This document shows positions 33,476-41,953 of a stretch of 64,000 nucleotides of DNA, piece by piece. The notes beneath the pieces were generated by a model, which saw only the letters and a program-made list of their open reading frames with translations, ran no database searches and had not been told where the DNA came from. The stretch is taken from contig JACKMZ010000003.1 in assembly GCA_024235135.1 (NCBI GenBank), positions 248,001 to 312,000 of the forward strand, read 5' to 3'. Numbering within the stretch: the stretch's first letter is position 1; each line of letters opens with the position of its first letter. The stretch comes from Gammaproteobacteria bacterium. GTDB taxonomy: Bacteria > Pseudomonadota > Gammaproteobacteria > Competibacterales > Competibacteraceae. A program made the translations under genes and the position numbers.

Positions 33476-33605
33476 GCTTGATATGAATTTGGGCAAAGCC
33501 AATCAATATAAATTCGAGAGCTTCATCATGGTCAAAGACCGCGAATGGAGCAGGATTGATACGATGCTTGCATAGGCCCCTCTAACCGGCCACTCGTCAA
33601 TTCGC

Positions 33606-33836
33606 TTATCCCGCTCCGCCATCGACTTCGATTCGGCGCTCTTCATCCGCGCTTTTCTGGGCATCGATGGCCAGCCGCAAACGGACAGTGATCTCATGCA
33701 ATATTTCGGCACGGTCTCTCATCCTTGTGATAAACACGCGCCGTTTAGGGTCGTCGCGAGCATACCTCTGGCGAATCTCCCTTTCTTCATCCTCCAATTC
33801 CTTCACAAGATCCTGCAGTTGATCGTAATCGCTCAT
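33606..33836 (-). CDS. Small charged coiled-coil protein, unknown
   Basis: Seventy-six residues, mostly helical and rich in Glu/Arg: MSDYDQLQDLVKELEDEERE, IRQRYARDDPKRRVFITRMR, then AEILHEITVRLRLAIDAQKS. I do not recognise a family. The heptad-like spacing of Leu/Ile suggests a coiled coil. An AGAG-type ribosome-binding site lies before the ATG run at 33842-33836. It lies between the decayed element and qor and could be cargo of the former element or a native gene. No partner is nearby. Confidence 0.5.
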   Translation of the reverse strand: MSDYDQLQDLVKELEDEEREIRQRYARDDPKRRVFITRMRDRAEILHEITVRLRLAIDAQKSADEERRIEVDGGAG

Positions 33837-33907
33837 CATCAATCTCTTACCACATTCAGATCACCCCCGGCATTGCCAGGGGCAAGCCACTAAAAGTCGC
33901 GTAAGAT

Positions 33908-33938
33908 CGGGATGGGTTGAACTGTTCAACCCATCCCG
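33908..33938. repeat. 31-bp near-perfect palindrome
   Basis: Fifteen-base arms (33908-33922 and 33924-33938) are exact reverse complements around a single central T; the core is GGGATGGGTTGAAC and its complement. It lies 28 bases beyond the qor stop. As RNA it would be a very strong hairpin, but no T-run follows on either strand. It could be a terminator lacking a U-tract, a protein-binding site or a repetitive palindromic element. Confidence 0.8.
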
Positions 33939-33965
33939 TCTGTAAGTCCTGTTCGTCGTATCCGA

Positions 33966-34943
33966 TCAGACCAATAACACCGTCGATCCGGTGGTCTTGC
34001 GGGCTTCCAGATCGCGATGCGCCTGTGCCACATCCGACAAGGGATAGGTCTGGTTGATTTCGATCTTGACCGAGCCACTACCCACTACGGCGAACAGATC
34101 GGCGGCGCTGGCCAGCAAATCTTCACGCTTGGCCATATAGGCCATCAACGTGGGCCGGGTCAGAAACAACGAACCCTTGTTCGACAGCAATAAAGGCTCG
34201 ATGCTGGGCACCGGCCCGGAAGCATTGCCGAAAGTCACCATCATCCCCAAGGGACGTAAGCAATCCAAGGAGTCCATGAATACATCCTTGCCGACGGAAT
34301 CGTAGACCACCGCGACACCTTTCCCATCGGTAATCTCACGCACACGCTCTACAAAATTTTCCTTGTTGTACAGGATGGTATGGTGGCAACCATGAGCATG
34401 AGCCAGTTCGGCCTTGGCCTCGCTGCCTACCGTACCGATCACGATGGCGCCCAAGCGATTGGCCCATTGGCAAGCGATCAAGCCAACGCCACCCGCCGCC
34501 GCATGGACCAGGATGGCGTCGCCGGGCTGCACCTTGTAGGTACGACGCAACAAGTACTGAGCGGTGAGTCCCTTGAGCATCATGGCCGCGGCCGTGCGTT
34601 CATCGATCGCATCGGGCAAAGCCACCACGCGGTCGGCTGGCATCAGACGCATTTCGGCATAAGAACCGGGCGGTGGAGAGGCATAGGCTACCCGATCGCC
34701 GATTTTGAAATCACTCACACCCTCGCCCACGGCGTCTACCACCCCCGCGCCTTCCAAGCCCAAGCCACTGGGCAGCGCGGGCAACGGATACAGACCCGTG
34801 CGGTGATAAACATCGATGAAATTGAGACCAACCGCCTGATGGCGTAAGCGGATCTGGCCAGGGCCTGGATCGCCAATAGCCACCTCTTCCCAGCGCATCA
34901 TTTCGGGACCGCCAGTCTTGTGGATACGAATGGCTTTGCTCAT
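33966..34943 (-). CDS. qor: NADPH:quinone oxidoreductase (QorA-like, zinc-independent MDR family)
   Basis: Medium-chain reductase of 325 residues that reduces quinones with NADPH. Family strings are LRHQAVGLNFIDVYHRTGLY, LGLEGAGVVDAVGEGVSDF, GDRVAYASPPPGSYAEMRLM, the Rossmann stretch ILVHAAAGGVGLIACQWAN, and TDGKGVAVVYDSVGKDVF. No catalytic or structural zinc cysteines are seen, as expected for quinone reductases. It has its own transcript, divergent from kdsD, and ends beside the 31-bp palindrome. It marks the return to chromosomal core after the decayed element. Confidence 0.93.
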   Translation of the reverse strand: MSKAIRIHKTGGPEMMRWEEVAIGDPGPGQIRLRHQAVGLNFIDVYHRTGLYPLPALPSGLGLEGAGVVDAVGEGVSDFKIGDRVAYASPPPGSYAEMRLMPADRVVALPDAIDERTAAAMMLKGLTAQYLLRRTYKVQPGDAILVHAAAGGVGLIACQWANRLGAIVIGTVGSEAKAELAHAHGCHHTILYNKENFVERVREITDGKGVAVVYDSVGKDVFMDSLDCLRPLGMMVTFGNASGPVPSIEPLLLSNKGSLFLTRPTLMAYMAKREDLLASAADLFAVVGSGSVKIEINQTYPLSDVAQAHRDLEARKTTGSTVLLV

Positions 34944-35099
34944 GAACTTACCTCCTCAGGGATCAGACTTTTTGGCTCTTGCGATAGGGCTTGCCCAACA
35001 GGGGTTCAGTGCTCGGCATCCCCAGGGCACGGCTTGCAAACTCATTATTGACAAGAGTAACTTGCAACGCTCGGCTTATCCACTCGCGGTGCGCAGACC

Positions 35100-36113
35100 A
35101 TGAAAGAGGTTTTTTCGGCAACTGTCGATCGATGCCATGACGTCGATGAAACGCGACTCAAGGAACTGGGCCGCCGCGTGTTGGAAATCGAAGCGCGGGC
35201 CGTCTCCGAGCTGCGGCGGCGCGTGGATCAACACTTTGTCCTGGCCTGTCGTTTCATGCTGGCTTGCGCCGGTCGCATCGTCGTCATCGGCATGGGCAAA
35301 TCGGGTCACATCGGCGGCAAGATCGCCGCCACCCTGGCCAGCACCGGCAGTCCGGCCTTCTTCGTCCATCCGGCCGAAGCAGGACATGGCGATTTAGGGA
35401 TGATTACGGATAAGGACGTGGTCCTGGCCTTGTCGAATTCCGGCGAGACTGCGGAAATCGTCACCCTGCTTCCCCTGATCAAACGTCTGGGCGTACCACT
35501 TATCGCGCTGACCGGCAATCCCGACTCGACCTTGGCGCGGGCGGCCGAAGTCTCGATCAATGTCGGCGTGGAACAGGAAGCCTGCCCCTTGGGCTTGGCT
35601 CCGACGGCCAGCACCACGGCCGCCTTGGCCATGGGCGATGCTTTGGCCGTGTCCCTGCTGGAAACGCGCGGCTTCACGGCGGAGGATTTCGCTCGTTCGC
35701 ATCCCGGTGGCAGTCTTGGAAGGCGTCTGTTGCTGCTCATCGATGACATCATGCACCGAGGCGACGCTATTCCCCGCAACGCGCCAACGGACTTGATGAG
35801 CGAGACGCTGATGGAAATGAGTCGCAAGGGACTGGGCGTGACCGTGATTACCGATGCCGATCGCACCGTGCTAGGCGTCTTCACCGACGGGGATCTACGG
35901 CGGGCGATCGACCGCCGAATCGATCTGCTCGCTACGCCGGTCGCGGAAGTGATGACCCGTCATTGCAAAACGGTACGCGCCGGGCTGCTGGCTGCCGAAG
36001 CCCTGCACCTGATGCAGACGCACAAAATCAATGCCTTGCCGGTCGTCGATGAAGCCGAGCGCCTGCTTGGCGTGTTCAATATGCACGACTTATTGCGCGC
36101 CGGCGTCGTGTGA
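35100..36113 (+). CDS. kdsD: D-arabinose 5-phosphate isomerase (KdsD/KpsF family)
   Basis: Converts ribulose 5-phosphate to arabinose 5-phosphate for Kdo, a lipopolysaccharide core sugar. The 337-residue protein has an SIS domain (IVVIGMGKSGHIGGKIAATL, STGSPAFFVHPAEAGHGDLG, VLALSNSGETAEIVTLLPL) and two C-terminal CBS domains (about 215-265 and 283-335, ending INALPVVDEAERLLGVFNMH). SHPGGSLGRRLLLLIDDIMH links them, as in KdsD. Usually kdsD neighbours kdsC and lpt genes; here it stands alone, its 3' end overlapping the convergent amidase by 24 bases. Confidence 0.93.
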   Translation: MKEVFSATVDRCHDVDETRLKELGRRVLEIEARAVSELRRRVDQHFVLACRFMLACAGRIVVIGMGKSGHIGGKIAATLASTGSPAFFVHPAEAGHGDLGMITDKDVVLALSNSGETAEIVTLLPLIKRLGVPLIALTGNPDSTLARAAEVSINVGVEQEACPLGLAPTASTTAALAMGDALAVSLLETRGFTAEDFARSHPGGSLGRRLLLLIDDIMHRGDAIPRNAPTDLMSETLMEMSRKGLGVTVITDADRTVLGVFTDGDLRRAIDRRIDLLATPVAEVMTRHCKTVRAGLLAAEALHLMQTHKINALPVVDEAERLLGVFNMHDLLRAGVV

Positions 36114-37844
36114 GGCGGGCATTTCGTGATTCTCGACACCTGGGCTGCTATTCAAAACCGCGTAATGCACGGCGCCAAACCGACGTTCGACCAGCCGCTC
36201 AGCGGCGCTAGCCAAGCTCAACAAGACATGCTCTTCCCACGGACGGCCGATGGCGTGCAAGCCGATGGGCAACCCCTGGGCATCATACCCCGCAGGAAAG
36301 GATATGGCCGGTAACCCCGCGAAATTGGCCGGGACCGCAAACCGCATGATATCCATAGTAAGACTGATGTCCGATTCCCCCCAAGGCACGGCATCGGCCT
36401 TGATAGGCGGAGCGGTGCAACCGGTGGTGGGAGTGACGATCACATCCACTTCCTGCAACACCCGGTAAAAATGCGCCGTGGTGCGGGTGCGTATACGCTG
36501 CGCCTGCAAATAATCCCGGGCGCTGAGGGCACGCGCCAACACCCAGTTGATGCGCAACTCTCGGCTGATTTCACGCCGATGCAGATCGTAATAAGGTTCC
36601 AGGGAGGCCGCCAACTCCGAAAGGATGGTCACCGCGTGGGCAATTCGCGCGGTATCCAGTTCGGGAATCTGGACTTCCTTGATGCGCGCCCCCCGCTTCT
36701 CCAAATCCTTGAGTAAGCTCTGACAACATTCCACGATGGGAAGATCGGCGTGCGTAAACCACGGCCGGAAGACTCCCAAGGTCATGCCATTGAGATCCGA
36801 CGCCGCCAAGCCACGCAAACTGACCGGTGGCTGAATCAGGGATTTGCGGTCCCGTGGGTCGGGTCCAGCGATGAGGGCGTAGGCCAAGGCCACATCGCGG
36901 ACGTTAGCGCCGATGGGTCCCGGCTGGCAAACACTGCAACCCTGTCCCGGCGTACCGAATCCACTGATACGCCCATAAGTCGGCTTCAGCCCGACCACGC
37001 CACAGAATGCGGCCGGAATACGGATGGAACCCCCACCGTCCGCACCGATAGCCACGGGACAGAGCCCGGCCGCAACAGCCGACGCGGAACCTCCAGAACT
37101 GCCCCCGGCGTAATGGCCAGGATGATAAGGATTGCGCGCCGCGCCAAAATGCGGGTTAGCGCCAGTAACCCCGAGCCCGAACTCGTGCATATTGGTTTTG
37201 CCCAGCAGCATGGCCCCGGCTTCCCGCAGCCGCGCCACGGCCGTCGCTTCTTCGTAGGGTGGGCGGCTCCCAAGAAATGCACTACCCAGAGTCGTGCCAT
37301 AGGGTAGCTGATCGAACTCGTCCTTTACGGCTACCGGCACTCCATCGAACGGCCCCAAGGACTTGCCGTTCCGCCACCGTTTCGTCGATGCCAGCGCCTG
37401 CTCCATCACCGCCTCAGCGTGGCAAGCGATGAAAATCCGCAGCGCGGGGTCATGAGCCTCGCTCTCGGCGATGGCGGCCAACACCCGCTGGGCCACTTCC
37501 TCGGGGGTGGTCATGCCGGTTTCATAAGCGTGCGTGTAGTCCAGCACACCCGCAAAGCCCGTCCGACCTTGACGGCAACCCGTGACGGTATCGAGCAGGG
37601 TCGATACCGAGGCGACTTCCATACCGGGTACGGGATTATCCCAAAAGGTATAGGGTTGCAAGGACGGTTCATCCTCGACAAGCAAAGAACGCAGTTTTTC
37701 GACGCCGCTGCTGCGCAACATGCGTCCCAGCAGCAAAGGCCGCGTCAGGCGATTTTCCAGCAGACGGGTGACCCAGCGCAGTTTGCCGCCCGCTAAACGC
37801 GGCAGCTTAATTGTTTCAAGATCATAGGGTGAGCTAATACTCAT
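36090..37844 (-). CDS. Amidase-signature enzyme resembling plant fatty acid amide hydrolase
   Basis: Serine amidase of 584 residues with the Ser-cisSer-Lys triad: Lys174 (VAVKDEFD), Ser249 in GGSSGGSAS, and the nucleophile Ser273 in DGGGSIRIPAAFCGVVGLKP. It carries about 110 extra N-terminal residues (LPRLAGGKLRWVTRLLENRL) and the strings LDYTHAYETGMTTPEEVAQR, VDVIVTPTTGCTAPPIKADA and a C-terminal ending VHYAVLNSS. These match the layout of Arabidopsis FAAH as I recall it, better than GatA or AtzF. Substrate is thus possibly an N-acyl amide. No signal peptide is evident. It overlaps kdsD at the 3' ends and is divergent from cobB. Confidence 0.88.
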   Translation of the reverse strand: MSISSPYDLETIKLPRLAGGKLRWVTRLLENRLTRPLLLGRMLRSSGVEKLRSLLVEDEPSLQPYTFWDNPVPGMEVASVSTLLDTVTGCRQGRTGFAGVLDYTHAYETGMTTPEEVAQRVLAAIAESEAHDPALRIFIACHAEAVMEQALASTKRWRNGKSLGPFDGVPVAVKDEFDQLPYGTTLGSAFLGSRPPYEEATAVARLREAGAMLLGKTNMHEFGLGVTGANPHFGAARNPYHPGHYAGGSSGGSASAVAAGLCPVAIGADGGGSIRIPAAFCGVVGLKPTYGRISGFGTPGQGCSVCQPGPIGANVRDVALAYALIAGPDPRDRKSLIQPPVSLRGLAASDLNGMTLGVFRPWFTHADLPIVECCQSLLKDLEKRGARIKEVQIPELDTARIAHAVTILSELAASLEPYYDLHRREISRELRINWVLARALSARDYLQAQRIRTRTTAHFYRVLQEVDVIVTPTTGCTAPPIKADAVPWGESDISLTMDIMRFAVPANFAGLPAISFPAGYDAQGLPIGLHAIGRPWEEHVLLSLASAAERLVERRFGAVHYAVLNSSPGVENHEMPASHDAGAQ

Positions 37845-37948
37845 GCAATCGTTTCTCGAACCCGTTGTTCAGCCTTTGCCGAATGCTTTATTTCACGAAA
37901 CCGATAATGTGATATTTTTCCGCCCACCGCAATGATAACGAGGCCGCC

Positions 37949-38698
37949 ATGATCACCCTTCCGGAAGCGTTCACCCAGGCGCTGCGCGCTGCCCAGCGGG
38001 TCGCCGTGTTGACCGGCGCCGGGATCTCGGCCGAGAGTGGCGTCCCCACTTTTCGCGAAGCGCAGACCGGATTGTGGGCGCAATACGACCCCCAGCAATT
38101 GGCGACGCCCGAAGCTTTCCAGGCCAACCCCAAACTGGTGTGGGACTGGTACGCCTGGCGCCGTAAACTGGTGCGCGCCGTGGAGCCGAATCTCGGACAT
38201 CATGCGCTGGTTAGTTTGGAACAACGCCTTCCCCATCTGACGCTGATTACCCAGAACGTCGACGGCCTGCACCGGCGGGCGGGCAGCCGCAACATTCTGG
38301 AATTGCATGGCGACCTCTTCGCGACCCGCTGCTTCAAGGAAAACACTCCCGTCGAGCCGGTTGACGATAACAGCGAAACGCCACCACGTTGCGCACGCTG
38401 CGGTTCCTGGCTACGGCCCGGCGTAGTCTGGTTCGGCGAGTCTTTACCGGCCGCGGAATTGCACCAGGCGGAAGCCGCGGCGGCCCGCTGCGAGCTATTT
38501 CTCAGTATCGGCACTTCCTCGCTCGTCTACCCGGCCGCCGAGTTGCCATTCCTGGCCTTGCGCAGCGGCGCCACCGTCGTGGAAATCAATCCCCAGCCAA
38601 CGCCGCTCAGCCAACACGCGCACTTCGTATTGCAAGGGGCCGCTGGAGAAATTCTGCCGGCTTTGCTATCGCAAGCATTTCCCGACGAACCCACCTAG
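37949..38698 (+). CDS. cobB: Class III sirtuin, NAD-dependent lysine deacylase
   Basis: Deacylase of 249 residues. NAD-binding GAGISAESGVPTFRE (24-38), TQNVDGLHRRAGSRN and the catalytic His120 in LELHGDL are present. Tyr68 and Arg71 (WYAWRRK) form the YxxR pair associated with desuccinylase/demalonylase activity in SIRT5 and CobB. The zinc site is unusual: Cys128, Cys148 and Cys151 are present, but the second position of the first CxxC is Glu131 (RCFKE). RPGVVWFGESLP is standard. A likely client is acyl-CoA synthetase, one of which (PrpE) is encoded 12 kb away, but this is inference. Confidence 0.93.
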   Translation: MITLPEAFTQALRAAQRVAVLTGAGISAESGVPTFREAQTGLWAQYDPQQLATPEAFQANPKLVWDWYAWRRKLVRAVEPNLGHHALVSLEQRLPHLTLITQNVDGLHRRAGSRNILELHGDLFATRCFKENTPVEPVDDNSETPPRCARCGSWLRPGVVWFGESLPAAELHQAEAAAARCELFLSIGTSSLVYPAAELPFLALRSGATVVEINPQPTPLSQHAHFVLQGAAGEILPALLSQAFPDEPT

Positions 38699-38738
38699 CA
38701 CCCGCCACCGAGTCCATTACACTCCACCCGAGGGCAAC

Positions 38739-40046
38739 GTGAGTTCCTTTCCTTTTTTTTCGCTACTGCTGGGCGCAGCCATTCTGTTCACCGGCAACGG
38801 TCTACAGGGGGTGTTGATCCCCGTGCGGGCCAGTCTGGAAAATTTTTCGACCGGCATCATAGGACTGATTGCAACAGCCTATTCCGTAGGGTTCGTGATC
38901 AGTTGCTATTGGGCCCCCCATATCGTCAAACGGGTCGGGCATATCCGAACCTTCGCCGTACTCGCGGCCATCGCCGCATCGACGGTACTGCTCCTGGTCT
39001 TGCTGCCCAATCCGTTCCTGTGGATCGCGCTGCGCGTCGTCAATGGCTTCTGTCTGGCGGGCCTGTTCATGGTCATCGAAAGCTGGCTCAATGAGAAATC
39101 GACCAATATCAACCGCGGCCGTGTGTTTTCCGTCTATATGGTCGTCAATCTGGGCACGGTCACCGCCGGGCAATTGCTGCTGCCTACAGCCGATCCCGGT
39201 GGCTTCACGTTGTTCGCCGTGACCTGCATCGCCATCACCCTGGCGCTGGTGCCCGTCGGCTTGACCAAGTCGGCCACCCCCGCCCCGCTCGAACAAGTGC
39301 GCCTGCGCGTGGGTTATTTGTACGGCGTATCACCGGTCGGCGTGATGGGAAGTTTTTTCGTCGGCGCCGCCAATGGGGCCTATCTGGGACTGGGACCGCT
39401 GTACGCCCAAGCGGCTGGCTTATCCCTTTCCGGCATCGCCTTGTTCATGAGCGCCACCATGTTAGGCGGCGCCGTCGCGCAATTTCCGCTAGGCAAACTA
39501 TCCGACCGGGTGGATAGACGCTGGGTCATCACCGGTCTTTGCTTCGCCGCCAGCACCGCGGGTGCCGCCCTGGCCCTGGCCGGGGGCTTGATCGGACCCT
39601 GGCCGACCGGAGCGTGGGCATTCGCACCCACCTCGTTAATTGGTCTAGCGGGAATTTTCGGCTGTTTCACCTTTACCCTGTATTCACTGTGCGTCGCCCA
39701 TGTCAACGATCATGTCGCCAGCGAGGAGTTCGTCGAAGCCAGCGGCGGCCTGCTGCTGACTTACGGGATCGGCGCCAGCATCGGGCCCCTGGTCGCGGCC
39801 TGGGCCATGCAGACATTCAACAGTGGCGGTCTGTTCGCCTTCACAGCCGGGGTACATCTCGCCTTTTGCCTGTTCACTCTCTATCGGATTACCCAGCGCG
39901 CTCCCGCCACTGAGGAGGAGCGTGGCCCATTTGTTCAACTCAGTGCGAATCGCGTCACGCCCGCCATCGCCGCGCTCGATCCACGTGCACCGGAAATTGC
40001 CCCATCCTTGGGGGAAAACGGCGTCTCCATCCAAGACGGAGACTGA
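38739..40046 (+). CDS. MFS transporter (YcaD-like)
   Basis: Major-facilitator protein of 435 residues with twelve predicted membrane helices. The N-terminal half begins SLLLGAAILFTGNGLQGVLI and contains GLIATAYSVGFVISCYWAPH with IVKRVGHIRTFAVLAAI, the loop 2-3 region. FLWIALRVVNGFCLAGLFMV and ESWLNEKSTNINRGRVFSVY are typical of the YcaD branch. LGKLSDRVDRRWVITGLCFA is the second-half loop motif. Substrate unknown. GTG start after AGGG. It follows cobB by 40 bases and may share its transcript. The cytoplasmic C-terminal tail is about 45 residues. Confidence 0.88.
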   Translation: MSSFPFFSLLLGAAILFTGNGLQGVLIPVRASLENFSTGIIGLIATAYSVGFVISCYWAPHIVKRVGHIRTFAVLAAIAASTVLLLVLLPNPFLWIALRVVNGFCLAGLFMVIESWLNEKSTNINRGRVFSVYMVVNLGTVTAGQLLLPTADPGGFTLFAVTCIAITLALVPVGLTKSATPAPLEQVRLRVGYLYGVSPVGVMGSFFVGAANGAYLGLGPLYAQAAGLSLSGIALFMSATMLGGAVAQFPLGKLSDRVDRRWVITGLCFAASTAGAALALAGGLIGPWPTGAWAFAPTSLIGLAGIFGCFTFTLYSLCVAHVNDHVASEEFVEASGGLLLTYGIGASIGPLVAAWAMQTFNSGGLFAFTAGVHLAFCLFTLYRITQRAPATEEERGPFVQLSANRVTPAIAALDPRAPEIAPSLGENGVSIQDGD

Positions 40047-40075
40047 GGGGTATTCCAGCCAGTGCCGGATACCTT

Positions 40076-40627
40076 TCAACCCTTGAGACGGCGCTTCACG
40101 TTGCTGACAAAACGCGTTGCTTGGGCTGGGTCCGGCAGATTCCGGCTAAGACCGTCGAGAGCGGCATTCAGATCCGGGGCCGAGGCCAGATTTTCCTGAC
40201 AGACAATGGCCGCCATCGGTCCGATGAACTCGGTAAGTTCTTCCTGCAGGATAACCTTTTCCCGTTCCGTCAGTCCGCTCTTGGCAACCGGCGCCGCCGT
40301 GCCGGATGGGTCGAGGTTTGGCGCCGATGGGTCACCTCTATCTTGCAGAAAATCGAGAATTTCAGCCGTGGTGGGCAAAACGGAACGAAACGCTGGAATC
40401 GCTCCCAGAGTGAATCGCAAATGTCCACCTTTGACGAGGCGCAGATCCTGTAGGGCGCCGATTCCATGCTGCTTGTTGAAAAACAGATAAACGATCTCCC
40501 CCTGTTCCAAGCTCAGTTGAGCAAGGTGGTTGTTGTCGGTGGTGATGAACACCATGCCAGTACGCCGCTCCCCACATAATCTGCGCAAATCGACCATCAT
40601 CTGCGCCAATGGAATACCCGGAGCCAT
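40076..40627 (-). CDS. PATAN/DUF4388-like two-domain signalling protein
   Basis: Cytosolic protein of 183 residues. The N-terminal half (about 10-80; GERRTGMVFITTDNNHLAQL, then QGEIVYLFFNKQHGIGALQD, KGGHLRFTLG) fits the DUF4388/PATAN domain found in gliding and two-component regulators. A Pro/Ser linker follows, then a C-terminal helical domain (LTEREKVILQEELTEFIGPM, NLPDPAQATRFVSNVKRRL), similar to C-terminal modules seen in other signalling proteins. No DNA-binding or catalytic domain. AAGGAG precedes the ATG by 8 bases. It lies 47 bases downstream of the Cache-HAMP gene, so the two are probably one transcript. Confidence 0.72.
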   Translation of the reverse strand: MAPGIPLAQMMVDLRRLCGERRTGMVFITTDNNHLAQLSLEQGEIVYLFFNKQHGIGALQDLRLVKGGHLRFTLGAIPAFRSVLPTTAEILDFLQDRGDPSAPNLDPSGTAAPVAKSGLTEREKVILQEELTEFIGPMAAIVCQENLASAPDLNAALDGLSRNLPDPAQATRFVSNVKRRLKG

Positions 40628-40674
40628 TGTGCATTCTCCTTATCCCGTTTAGAAACCCATCGAACCTGCAACGC

Positions 40675-41760
40675 TCATGAAGCTTTTTGCAGTCGTTCGA
40701 ACGCCATGCGGATACTGACGCCCATGCGATCTATCGCCCGCGCCAAAGCGCCGATCTCGTCCCCACGCTCCGTACCCATGACTTTTTCATCCAGCTTGCC
40801 GCGACTGAGATTGTCGGCGGTGGTCGTCAGTTGGCGAATCGGACTGGCCAGGCGTTGGGCCAGCAACAAGGCTAGGATGATGACGGTGGCCAGGCTGACG
40901 CCCAAAAGGATCAGGGCATTCCGTTCGGCCAGCCGTAAGGGAGCGAACGCTTCGTCATAACCCTGCTGTACGATCAGCGTCCAACCATTGAGGGTTTTTG
41001 CGGTGTAGGCGACGACCTGTTTGCCGTCCTGCTCGTAGACGATGGGTTCCTGACCGCTGGCCGCGGCCATCAAAGCCGGGTGTGCGCTCAAATCCTGCAA
41101 CGACTCGGTCAACTGATCGGGACGACCATGCGCGATGGCCTTGCCCTGCTCATCCACCAAGATGGCGAAACCCGTCTCGCCCAAATGAACATCCGCAACC
41201 TGTTGCGAAACGTCAGTCAAATGCATGGCCATGGCGATCACGCCTAACCGTTCGTTCTCTCCACCGAGGATCGGCGCCGCCAGGATCAACGCGGGTTTGC
41301 CGGTGGTTCTGCCAACCAACACCTGTTGCACGAAGGAATCGCCGCTCATCACCTTCTTGAAGTATTCGCGATCCGCGTAGGATTGAAGGGGGTTGCCGTC
41401 GTTACGACCGATGTTCTGACCGTTGGCGTCGGTGGTAAACACCAGGTAGGTCCAGTCGTAAGCGCCGCCGATCGCTTTCAGTATCGGGTCCTGCCGTTCC
41501 GCGACACCCGACTTGATATCGTCAAGAGCCGCGTTTTGCCGCAGGACGCGCACATTCATATCGACCCACGCATTGATGGTCTTGACCACACCCTCCGCCG
41601 TACCGATCAGGCGGTGATTGATATTGGCCCGCCAATCTTCACGGGCCTGATAACTACTGATATACCACACGCCTCCCAGCGGTATCAGCGCGACAACAAT
41701 CATCGTCAGTAGAATTTTATGAACAATCTTCAAACCCGGCTTGATGTTTTGATCTGCCAC
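40675..41760 (-). CDS. Cache-HAMP membrane receptor without output domain
   Basis: Protein of 361 residues. A cytoplasmic start leads into membrane helix ILLTMIVVALIPLGGVWYI, a periplasmic double-Cache ligand domain (about 35-275; DWTYLVFTTDANGQNIGRND, PALILAAPILGGENERLGVI, GFAILVDEQGKAIAHG), a second helix (ALILLGVSLATVIILALLLA) and a HAMP domain (SPIRQLTTTADNLSRGKLDE through GDEIGALARAIDRMGVS). It then ends after 15 residues, with no methyl-accepting, kinase or cyclase domain. The start is a GTG after GGGGGAA; the frame opens at a TTG at 41772. Next gene is the PATAN-like protein; a hybrid kinase lies upstream. Confidence 0.85.
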   Translation of the reverse strand: MADQNIKPGLKIVHKILLTMIVVALIPLGGVWYISSYQAREDWRANINHRLIGTAEGVVKTINAWVDMNVRVLRQNAALDDIKSGVAERQDPILKAIGGAYDWTYLVFTTDANGQNIGRNDGNPLQSYADREYFKKVMSGDSFVQQVLVGRTTGKPALILAAPILGGENERLGVIAMAMHLTDVSQQVADVHLGETGFAILVDEQGKAIAHGRPDQLTESLQDLSAHPALMAAASGQEPIVYEQDGKQVVAYTAKTLNGWTLIVQQGYDEAFAPLRLAERNALILLGVSLATVIILALLLAQRLASPIRQLTTTADNLSRGKLDEKVMGTERGDEIGALARAIDRMGVSIRMAFERLQKAS

Positions 41761-41953
41761 ATGTTCCCCCAAGTTGGTTGGGAATCGTCAAGGAATACTC
41801 ATTGCTCATGAACGGATCGGCTGATCGCAAGGGATCACCGAGTATTAAATCTAGCGACGCAGGTACGGGTATTCCACCCGGAGCCGCGGAAAATCCGGGT
41901 TCTAGCGGCAAATCGATCGATTTATGGCGACCATCGTCAGGCAGCAGGACGAT

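Noticed and set aside
33484..33576. 30-codon plus-strand frame after the res fragment
   Set aside because: Too short, no ribosome-binding site and no motif; more likely element debris.
33476..33965. Copy of the tRNA(CAU) 3' end as attR
   Set aside because: Scanning by eye found no second copy of the T-arm/acceptor sequence; only short GGCCC-type matches occur, which are not meaningful.
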